NCBI GenBank assembly: GCA_030637565.1
Contig: DAOWGG010000049.1
Span: 1-9,556 of the forward strand
Direction of reading: 5' to 3'
DNA from: Candidatus Peregrinibacteria bacterium
GTDB lineage: Bacteria > Patescibacteriota > Gracilibacteria > UM-FILTER-43-11
Length of the DNA: 9,556 bases
The notes beneath the pieces were generated by a model. The model was not told the origin of the DNA. It worked only from the letters and a program-made list of their open reading frames with translations, and made no database searches. Shown in pieces: positions 1 through 4,558 of this stretch. The first letter of the stretch is position 1, and every line of letters starts with the position of its first letter. A program made the translations under genes and the position numbers.

Positions 1-774
1 ATTAATGAAATGCCGCCGGGTCGTCAGACCATTGTCACCAAGGTAGTTCCGCCTGAAGATCGAAATCGGGTGAATTTATATATTGCGGATAAAATTAAAA
101 AAGGTCAGCAGGCTTATGTGATTTGTCCTTTGATTGAAGAATCAGAAAAAATGACTACCCGAGACTCTGAGAATTCCTTAGGTTCCCGAGTGGAAGTTAA
201 GTCGGTTAAAGCTGAATATGAACGGCTTCATACTGTTTTCCCAGAATTCAAAATTGGTTTGATGCATGGGAAGTTAAAGTCAGAGGAAAAAGAGGAGGTG
301 ATGCGACAATTTAAAGAAAAAGAAATCGATATCATGGTTTCGACGTCGGTGATTGAAGTGGGGGTGGATGTTCCCAATGCGACGATTATGCTGATTGAAG
401 GGGCGGAGCGATTTGGGCTTTCTCAGCTTCACCAATTTCGTGGGCGCGTAGGGCGTGGCGATAAGCAGTCGTATTGCTATTTGTGCACCAGTCTGAATAG
501 TCAGGGATTTTATCAGCGCCTGAAGGCGATGGTAGATTGTAGTGATGGATTTAAATTGGCTGAAATTGATCTTGCATTACGTAAGTTAGGCGATCTCTAT
601 GGAGTTCGACAGTCGGGTATGCCCGATCTTAAAATCGCGACACTGACCAATGGAGTTTTGGTGGTTCGGGTTCGAAAAGCGGCGGAACATATGATTGAGA
701 ATGACAAAATTAATGAATACCCTGCTCTGAAAAATATGATGATTCGATTGAAAAATAAGCTGAATGCGGAATAA
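1..774 (+). CDS. recG: ATP-dependent DNA helicase RecG, C-terminal part (5' end outside window)
   Basis: RecG is a cytosolic superfamily 2 helicase that remodels stalled replication forks and Holliday junctions. The window opens inside the gene: the reading frame is open from base 1 and the first ATG at 10 is internal. What remains (257 codons) is helicase domain 2 and the C-terminal tail. Motif V reads STSVIEVGVDVPNA (from about nt 340), motif VI reads QLHQFRGRVGRG (about 424-459), followed by the RecG-type tail with GVRQSG (about 601-618). The segment from IVTKVV through VICPLIEESE matches the same region of E. coli RecG. About 20 extra residues after LIEESE (about nt 145-205) look like a lineage-specific insertion. 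The usual GE before LG-TRQ is GD here. A hairpin plus T tract follows the TAA stop. Family identification is very secure; Mfd is excluded by the LIEESE and C-terminal pattern. Confidence 0.95.
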   Translation: MNEMPPGRQTIVTKVVPPEDRNRVNLYIADKIKKGQQAYVICPLIEESEKMTTRDSENSLGSRVEVKSVKAEYERLHTVFPEFKIGLMHGKLKSEEKEEVMRQFKEKEIDIMVSTSVIEVGVDVPNATIMLIEGAERFGLSQLHQFRGRVGRGDKQSYCYLCTSLNSQGFYQRLKAMVDCSDGFKLAEIDLALRKLGDLYGVRQSGMPDLKIATLTNGVLVVRVRKAAEHMIENDKINEYPALKNMMIRLKNKLNAE

Positions 775-793
775 AAAATTTTTGTTTTGAAAA

Positions 794-823
794 TGTTGTT
801 CATCAAGAAGAACAATGCTTTTT
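794..823 (+). terminator. Probable intrinsic terminator of recG
   Basis: TTGTTC (796-801) pairs with GAACAA (810-815) across an 8-nt loop, and two flanking G-U pairs can extend the stem. A run of five T follows at 819-823. It lies 20 nt after the recG stop. The stem is short and AT-rich, so strength is uncertain. Confidence 0.5.
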
Positions 824-929
824 GACTTATTTAAGTGTTTATTCCATTGTTTGTTCATCTAAAATGTTTCCTTAGACCCTTGACTTTCATTGGACATCTG
901 TTAAAAGAGTTTCCGAACTTAATTTTTAA

Positions 930-935
930 TATAAT
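930..935 (+). promoter_or_regulatory. Perfect -10 hexamer TATAAT just upstream of the 108-aa ORF
   Basis: TATAAT ends only 4 nt before the ATG at 940 and no good -35 box lies at the usual distance. If used, transcription would start at or next to the start codon, giving a leaderless mRNA. It could also be chance in AT-rich DNA. The stretch 824-929 holds nothing else I can name. Confidence 0.3.
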
Positions 936-939
936 TTAT

Positions 940-1266
940 ATGACTTCTATTTCAGTTCCCCAAGAAAATTCTCCTAAAATTGGTTCTCCCTTTGAGCGCC
1001 ATATTGGTTTTGATTATCCAGGTTCCAGCAACAGTATGAACGCAGTTTTTGCTGACTCAAGGATCAATGCTGCTCGTGATGCTTTAAACGAGGTGGTTGA
1101 TCTAGTTGATGGTCAGACTGTTGAAGGGGAGGTTGTAGTTGCTAACAGTGCTTCGGACCCTTCTGTCGAGCCTCTTCCTTTATCGCTTACACCAAGGCAA
1201 TCTATAGTTCGTGATCAAATGACTTCAATTTTAGTTCGTCAGGAGGTAATGCGTCGTCGTTATTAA
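940..1266 (+). CDS. Uncharacterised 108-aa soluble protein
   Basis: I do not recognise this protein. The frame is open from an ATG at 835, but I chose the ATG at 940: the extra 35 residues are a hydrophobic, poorly protein-like stretch, and a perfect -10 hexamer lies inside that extension. From 940 the product begins MTSISVPQENSPKIG, has no membrane segment or signal peptide, a central acidic, Val-rich part (about residues 45-70) and a basic C-terminus ending MRRRY. No Shine-Dalgarno sequence is visible before 940. It is a single gene between the recG terminator and a strong bidirectional terminator, convergent with the 347-aa gene. Amino acid composition and codon use look like a real protein, but homology is unknown to me. 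Confidence 0.6.
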   Translation: MTSISVPQENSPKIGSPFERHIGFDYPGSSNSMNAVFADSRINAARDALNEVVDLVDGQTVEGEVVVANSASDPSVEPLPLSLTPRQSIVRDQMTSILVRQEVMRRRY

Positions 1267-1279
1267 TTGTTGAAAATTT

Positions 1280-1313
1280 AAAAAACCCTGTGCCGTATGG
1301 TACAGGGTTTTTT
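1280..1313. terminator. Strong bidirectional intrinsic terminator
   Basis: A 15-bp stem (1280-1294 with 1299-1313, one G-U pair) surrounds a GTAT loop. The arms carry six A on one side and six T on the other, so it can stop transcription from both directions. It sits 13 nt after the stop of the + strand 108-aa gene and 13 nt past the stop of the - strand 347-aa gene, and clearly serves both. Confidence 0.9.
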
Positions 1314-1326
1314 GTTTATGAATTGA

Positions 1327-2370
1327 TTAAGCGGCTTCTCGGTATCCCATATCTTCATTATGAGCTTCTTCTTCAAGGGCAATTTGCTCTCGATACATTT
1401 CTCTCATTGATTCGAAGAATTCTATTTCTTCTTCCCATTCTTTTTGGAACACTTCTCCTAATCTTTCGTTATTTCGACGCAGTCGGCTTTTAAATTTCTC
1501 TTTTTCTTGGCGATCTCCAGTTAGGAATGTCCAATCGCGCCCATCTTTATTTTTAAGCCCTTTTTGTAATTGAATCACTTTTTCATCTTGGTCTTCTTGC
1601 ATTTCTAATCCTTCATCTTCTTCATAAAGAAATAATTTTGATTCATCGGTTTGATAATCACAGTTTTCATATAAATTTGCGAAGTATTCGTCTCGCTCAT
1701 CTCTTGTATAATATTCTTCCCATGCATCCTTTGCCATTTCAGCCTCAGGATGGTCATCTTCATCAACATCCTCATCTTGAGTTTCTGCATTGTGCATTGA
1801 AACCTCTTCATAAAAAAGCTCAGTGGCACGACGTCGACTGTCTCGAGTGATTCCACGAGGACCTTTTGCGTCAGGCTCTTCGTCGTAACCAGTGAATTCA
1901 TAAGCACCTTTTAAGAGGCGATAGTCGTGTATTACCCTTTTTTGATTGGGTAATTCACCAGTATCATTATTAAACATTTCCTGCCTTGTTTGAGTGTCGA
2001 ATTCGAATGGATTTTTCATATGCCTTATGTATTCTCTTTCTCGTCCTTCTTTTTCACTTTTTCTTTTTTTATCCTTTTCTTTTTTTGCATCAAGAATGAC
2101 TTTTTCTTGATCGTTCTTCCAATCCATCTCTGAAAGAATTGGCTCGTGGTTGGGGTTGGTTAGTAGAATGGTTTTATAGCAATTCTTAGCATCTTCTAGG
2201 CGATGGAATTCTGCCACAAGACCTCCCCCCATAGGACGTCCGTTTTGTAGAGAGGTGGCAGAAACAACAAAACCTCCCATTTGAAAGGGAACTTGTCCTG
2301 GGTAACTTAAGCTGAAAACATCTATTTCTTCCTGATGATCTTCGTGTGAAAAGGTATTAAGTTGATTCAT
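1327..2370 (-). CDS. Uncharacterised highly charged 347-aa protein
   Basis: I recognise no family. Residues about 15-75 look like a compact globular domain (FSLSYPGQVPFQMGGFVVSA, then GGGLVAEFHRLEDAKNCYKT), perhaps a small alpha/beta fold. It is followed by a very basic/charged run at 96-113 (KKEKDKKRKSEKEGRERE) and acidic stretches, notably ETQDEDVDEDDHPEAE at 196-211. The C-terminal third is rich in E, K, R and Q and is probably helical or coiled-coil (about 285-340). There is no signal peptide or membrane segment, so it should be cytosolic. A near-ideal promoter (2400-2428) sets the start: transcription would begin near 2393, about 22 nt before the ATG, with no Shine-Dalgarno. It ends at the shared terminator 1280-1313. 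The length of the intact frame and its composition make it a real gene; function is unknown. Confidence 0.85.
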   Translation of the reverse strand: MNQLNTFSHEDHQEEIDVFSLSYPGQVPFQMGGFVVSATSLQNGRPMGGGLVAEFHRLEDAKNCYKTILLTNPNHEPILSEMDWKNDQEKVILDAKKEKDKKRKSEKEGREREYIRHMKNPFEFDTQTRQEMFNNDTGELPNQKRVIHDYRLLKGAYEFTGYDEEPDAKGPRGITRDSRRRATELFYEEVSMHNAETQDEDVDEDDHPEAEMAKDAWEEYYTRDERDEYFANLYENCDYQTDESKLFLYEEDEGLEMQEDQDEKVIQLQKGLKNKDGRDWTFLTGDRQEKEKFKSRLRRNNERLGEVFQKEWEEEIEFFESMREMYREQIALEEEAHNEDMGYREAA

Positions 2371-2399
2371 TTTTATTCGGTTATTGTAAAAGTGAATAT

Positions 2400-2428
2400 A
2401 TCTTACTATAAAATGATTAATTTGTCAA
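2400..2428 (-). promoter_or_regulatory. Sigma-70-type promoter of the 347-aa gene
   Basis: On the minus strand a perfect -35 TTGACA (2423-2428) is followed by a 17-nt spacer and -10 TAAGAT (2400-2405). The predicted start near 2393 leaves a 22-nt leader before the ATG at 2370. The leader has no purine-rich ribosome-binding site. Confidence 0.7.
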
Positions 2429-2540
2429 GTACAAAAACAGGTGAAAACAGAACAATCCATTCACATAAAAATCATATCTATTTCTAGAGTACAAAATTTA
2501 TACAACAAAAGGTTTTGTGATTTCTTTCAACTTGTAAAAC

Positions 2541-2569
2541 TTGCAAAAGAAAGGGTGCCTACGTATAAT
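2541..2569 (+). promoter_or_regulatory. Promoter for the candidate structured RNA
   Basis: -35 TTGCAA (2541-2546), a 17-nt spacer and a perfect -10 TATAAT (2564-2569) on the plus strand. Transcription would start about 2576, exactly where a 10-bp hairpin begins. No credible protein gene lies downstream on this strand before the terminator at 3113-3139. The stretch between 2429 and 2540 holds nothing I can name. Confidence 0.55.
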
Positions 2570-2766
2570 GTGATGATTTGCTTCTGGCAGATCAGAACAA
2601 ATTCAGATCAATCGCGGCTAATTATACTGCCGGACAGATTACATCTGGAAACCCCAATTGACCTTTTACATTTCAATTTACATTACTGCTTTGTTCCTGA
2701 GTTATAACCGTCATGTTTCGCTTCGCGAAACATATATGACACCTTAACGTAAGGGCACGGTGGTTA

Positions 2767-2873
2767 CGTAGAGTCTGGGGACGAGTTTATCTCTGACCTC
2801 ATATCTCACATCTCAGATTTAATCTGAGATCTAGGATATAGAATCTGAGATAAATTCCTTTCTAGACTTTGCG
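2767..2873. repeat. Long interrupted inverted repeat (four nested stems)
   Basis: Outer arms CGTAGAGTCT (2767-2776) and AGACTTTGCG (2864-2873) pair with two G-U pairs. Inside, TTTATCTC (2786-2793) pairs with GAGATAAA (2847-2854), ATATC (2801-2805) with GATAT (2835-2839), and the tip is a perfect 10+1+10 palindrome at 2810-2830. A further copy of AATCTGAGAT stands at 2842-2851, so the tip could also pair alternatively. It forms one arm of the candidate RNA. Confidence 0.75.
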
Positions 2874-3039
2874 ATGTAGCTCTTCGCGACTAGTGTGAGC
2901 TCAACCCCTTATAATCTGTTGTCTTTATTTTAAAATAAACATTAAAAACAAAAAGGTAACTCATAGATTGCGTCTTGGATGGACGAAAACAAAAACCAAA
3001 GTACAGTTTAGAACTTTTCCAGCTTAGTCACCTGGATCG

Positions 3040-3107
3040 GTTTGATTTCGACCCGTTTCTCGATACGTTGTAAATGTATTGTCTGAATGGGAGTATCGAA
3101 ATCAGAC
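3040..3107. repeat. 68-nt nearly continuous hairpin of the candidate RNA
   Basis: GTTTGATTTCGA (3040-3051) pairs with TCGAAATCAGAC (3096-3107), CCCGTTT (3052-3058) with GAATGGG (3085-3091), and CGATAC (3061-3066) with GTATTG (3076-3081), closed by a 9-nt loop. About 25 pairs include four G-U pairs, with one 4-nt bulge. It stands directly before the terminator hairpin. Confidence 0.8.
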
Positions 3108-3112
3108 AAAAG

Positions 3113-3139
3113 AATCTCTCATTATTGAGAGGTTTTTTT
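3113..3139 (+). terminator. Intrinsic terminator of the candidate RNA
   Basis: CTCTCA (3116-3121) pairs with TGAGAG (3126-3131) over a TTAT loop, extendable at the base, followed by seven T (3133-3139). No protein gene precedes it on the plus strand, so it should end a non-coding transcript. Confidence 0.75.
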
Positions 3140-3145
3140 GTGATT

Positions 3146-3172
3146 CCGAAAACCTTTCAAAAAGGTTTTCGG
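3146..3172. repeat. Perfect 12-bp hairpin without T tract
   Basis: CCGAAAACCTTT (3146-3157) and AAAGGTTTTCGG (3161-3172) are exact inverted copies around a 3-nt loop. Neither strand continues into a T run, so it is not a standard terminator. It stands 6 nt after the T tract of the preceding terminator. Confidence 0.85.
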
Positions 3173-3192
3173 CCTTTCCAAACAAGTGTTTT

Positions 3193-3296
3193 CACTTTCC
3201 AGAAAGCTCGCTCAACTTCGTCCCGCCTAACTTTGGGGCCCACAAGACCCAAAGCGGCGTCGGGACTACGTCCGCTCACTTTCTTCTAAGCTCACT
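3193..3296. repeat. GC-rich 15-bp hairpin flanked by imperfect direct repeats
   Basis: GTCCC, GCC and CTTTGGG (3220-3237, with a 3-nt gap) pair in order with CCCAAAG, GGC and GGGAC (3248-3266). This GC-rich stem stands out in AT-rich surroundings. Two 20-nt direct repeats, 3193-3212 and 3277-3296, share 15 positions (CACTTTC, four different bases, AAGCTC, one difference, CT). The unit ends 4 nt before the NADAR stop. It could be a degenerate mobile palindromic element, or the 3' end structure of the pyrE-NADAR transcript. Confidence 0.55.
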
Positions 3297-3300
3297 TATC

Positions 3301-3744
3301 TTATTTTTGATTAAAGAGTTCATTTCTTACTTTCATCCAAATTCCACCCAATTTATTCAGTCCATTTCCATCATCTCCGTATCCCCAATAGAAGTCGGTG
3401 GGGGAATCTTCGATGATGACTGCGTCTTTGGTTTCAATTAGCTTTTCTTTAATTTCTTCATGCTGAGTTACTTTGGCTCGAATCGCTTTTTCCATGATCT
3501 CATCTTTTATTTCATTCCAGTTTTTTCGAATATTTTCGGGTTGATTTCTTCCAACTTTTGATGCTTCTTTTGGGGTGATTGCTTCTCTAATTACCTTTTG
3601 AATATTAGGATCTTCAAATTTTTGAGCCTGATAATAATGTTCGCAGGTTTTCCAGCTTTCTCCCTCTAAAAAAATCGAATGTTCTGAATAATTCGAGAAA
3701 TAACCAAAAGGATCTTCCACGTGATAAAACTTTATTTCATCCAT
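3301..3744 (-). CDS. NADAR-family protein (YbiA/DUF1768-like), 147 aa
   Basis: NADAR proteins are small cytosolic N-glycosidases. Known members hydrolyse ADP-ribose attached to guanine (antidotes to DarT-type toxins) or early riboflavin-pathway intermediates (YbiA). The whole domain is present: FGYFSNY at 13-19, WKTCEHYYQAQKF at 31-43, the IREAITPKEASKVGR helix at 52-66, and the C-terminal signature with D117, W120, G121, GDDGNG 123-128, N130, LGG and R140. Length is that of a stand-alone domain. It starts 10 nt after the pyrE stop on the same strand, so the two are almost certainly co-transcribed; no strong Shine-Dalgarno is seen in the gap. No DarT-like toxin gene is next to it in this window. 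Which substrate it uses cannot be told from the sequence. Confidence 0.92.
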   Translation of the reverse strand: MDEIKFYHVEDPFGYFSNYSEHSIFLEGESWKTCEHYYQAQKFEDPNIQKVIREAITPKEASKVGRNQPENIRKNWNEIKDEIMEKAIRAKVTQHEEIKEKLIETKDAVIIEDSPTDFYWGYGDDGNGLNKLGGIWMKVRNELFNQK

Positions 3745-3754
3745 GTTTTACGAC

Positions 3755-4351
3755 TTAAACTTGGGTTTCAGCAATGAAGGCTTTGGCTCGCTTATAATCG
3801 TCTTCGCTGATTTTCTTTTCTTCATTCAATACATCCAAAAGTTCATTGATTCCAAGAACGCTGTGTAATTTGTACCCTTTTTCCTCTAAAAGTCTTCCGC
3901 CACCTTGTTCGCGATCGACAAGAACGATGAAATCTTTGATTTTTAATCCAGAGGCTTCAAAAGGTTCTACAGTTTCAAACTTACTTCCCCCCGTGGTGAT
4001 GAGATCATCGATGATTAAAGCCGTGTCACCTTCTTTATAAACTCCTTCAATTTTCTTTTTTGTTCCGTAGTCTTTCACTTCTTTTCGTGCGTAAGTCATG
4101 GGCCAGTCTTTTTCAATCGAAATGGCGGTTGCGATGGGAAGTGCGGTGTAAGGAATCCCAGCGATCACATCAAATTCCAGCCCCTCTGATAATTCAATCA
4201 TGGCTTTGCTGATCAATTTAAGTACTTTTGGGTAAGAGATAAGTAAGCGAAGATCGATATAGATAGGAGATTTGATCCCAGATTTTAGTGTGAATTCACC
4301 AAACTTCACCGCTCCGATTTCATGTAAAGCAATTGCGATTTCTTTTTTCAT
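3755..4351 (-). CDS. pyrE: Orotate phosphoribosyltransferase
   Basis: PyrE transfers ribose-5-phosphate from PRPP to orotate, giving OMP, the fifth step of UMP synthesis, in the cytosol. The 198-aa protein has the PRPP-binding loop ALIIDDLITTGGS at 111-123, the mobile-loop region YARKEVKDYGTKKKIEG at 87-103, FGEFTLKSGIKSPIYID at 17-33 and LVDREQGGG at 144-152. GIPYTALPIATAI (65-77), KDYGTK and DREQGG resemble the OPRT domain of UMP-synthase-type enzymes more than the classic E. coli PyrE. There is no OMP decarboxylase fusion: the frame ends after 198 residues and the next gene is a NADAR protein 10 nt on. A promoter at 4382-4409 would give a leader of about 24 nt without Shine-Dalgarno, supporting the ATG at 4351. 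Confidence 0.96.
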   Translation of the reverse strand: MKKEIAIALHEIGAVKFGEFTLKSGIKSPIYIDLRLLISYPKVLKLISKAMIELSEGLEFDVIAGIPYTALPIATAISIEKDWPMTYARKEVKDYGTKKKIEGVYKEGDTALIIDDLITTGGSKFETVEPFEASGLKIKDFIVLVDREQGGGRLLEEKGYKLHSVLGINELLDVLNEEKKISEDDYKRAKAFIAETQV

Positions 4352-4357
4352 AATGAG

Positions 4358-4386
4358 TTGAAATTAATGGGCATTACTGATATTTT
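4358..4386 (+). promoter_or_regulatory. Promoter of tRNA-Trp
   Basis: -35 TTGAAA (4358-4363), exactly 17 nt, then -10 TATTTT (4381-4386). Transcription would start near 4393, 27 nt before the mature tRNA. The -10 lies in the palindrome CTGATA-TTT-TATCAG (4378-4392), which also holds the pyrE -10 on the other strand. Confidence 0.6.
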
Positions 4387-4409
4387 ATCAGGGCATTTAG
4401 AAATTTGAA
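4382..4409 (-). promoter_or_regulatory. Promoter of pyrE-NADAR, overlapping the tRNA promoter
   Basis: On the minus strand -35 TTCAAA (4404-4409), a 16-nt spacer and -10 TAAAAT (4382-4387). The two divergent -10 boxes occupy the same bases, so RNA polymerase should bind only one side at a time. The -35 is weak, so this call is less firm than the tRNA promoter. Confidence 0.45.
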
Positions 4410-4419
4410 AGTCAAACAA

Positions 4420-4493
4420 AGGCCCATGGTGTAATGGTAGCATACCGGTCTCCAAAACCGTTTGTCCGGGTTCAAATCCTGGTGGGCCTGCCA
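4420..4493 (+). tRNA. tRNA-Trp, anticodon CCA
   Basis: A full cloverleaf can be drawn. The acceptor AGGCCCA (4420-4426) pairs with TGGGCCT, followed by discriminator G and an encoded CCA (4491-4493). The D arm contains AATGGTA. The anticodon stem is CCGGT/ACCGT, with one mismatched end pair, around loop CTCCAAA, whose anticodon is CCA for UGG. The T arm CCGGG/CCTGG (one G-U) encloses TTCAAAT. The anticodon loop and its 5' stem match E. coli tRNA-Trp. CCA reads only UGG, so this tRNA gives no support for UGA recoding to tryptophan. The multicopper oxidase starts 61 nt downstream on the same strand with no terminator seen between, so the two may share a transcript. Confidence 0.96.
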
Positions 4494-4546
4494 TTAATTA
4501 GTTGTTTTATTTGATTTATGGTAAGTTTTTTTAGGAATTTAAATTT

Positions 4547-4558
4547 ATGACCAAATGA
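4547..4558 (+). other. Possible three-codon upstream ORF coupled to the oxidase start
   Basis: ATG-ACC-AAA-TGA lies 10 nt after AGGA (4533-4536), a better ribosome-binding distance than the 18 nt to the oxidase ATG. Its stop overlaps that ATG as ATGA, the usual arrangement for translational coupling. With three codons it may also be chance. Confidence 0.3.

Larger units (their letters stand above)
2576..3139 (+). ncRNA. Candidate large structured non-coding RNA (about 560 nt)
   Basis: No convincing ORF covers this stretch, but it is dense with stems. Visible pairings are: 2576-2580/2598-2602 plus 2582-2586/2593-2597; 2615-2618/2629-2632; 2635-2639/2643-2647; 2656-2661/2673-2678; 2713-2721/2725-2733 (9 bp, perfect); 2742-2746/2750-2754; a long arm 2767-2873 with four stem segments; 2878-2882/2897-2901; 2971-2974/2982-2985; 2998-3002/3013-3017; 3018-3022/3032-3036; and a 68-nt arm 3040-3107 of about 25 bp. 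It begins at a good promoter and ends in an intrinsic terminator. A second TATAAT at 2910-2915 could give a shorter RNA of about 220 nt, but lacks a clear -35. I looked for hallmarks of tmRNA, RNase P RNA and SRP RNA and found none. The evidence is structural only; family and function are unknown. Confidence 0.45.

Noticed and set aside
835..939. 35-residue N-terminal extension of the 108-aa protein
   Set aside because: Hydrophobic run without clear signal-peptide form, no ribosome-binding site, and a perfect -10 hexamer lies inside it.
2441..2707. GTG-started 88-aa ORF on the plus strand in the gene-free region
   Set aside because: Composition is not protein-like, no ribosome-binding site, and it overlaps a good promoter and several hairpins of the candidate RNA.
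2786..2854. CRISPR-like repeats (several ATCTGAGAT/ATCTCAGAT copies)
   Set aside because: Copies are too short and irregularly spaced, in both orientations, and explained by one nested hairpin; no cas genes.
2576..3139. tmRNA, RNase P RNA or SRP RNA as identity of the structured region
   Set aside because: No tRNA-like end with T-arm and tag ORF, no conserved RNase P core motifs, and no SRP tetraloop/internal-loop motif could be found on either strand.
3220..3266. Integron attC-like site, because GCCTAAC matches the RYYYAAC core
   Set aside because: No matching GTTRRRY partner at the other end of the hairpin, and no integrase or cassette structure.
3074..3441. Plus-strand ORFs of 71 and 120 aa running into the NADAR gene
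   Set aside because: They translate the RNA hairpins, the terminator and the antisense of the NADAR coding region; no domain sense and no start signals.
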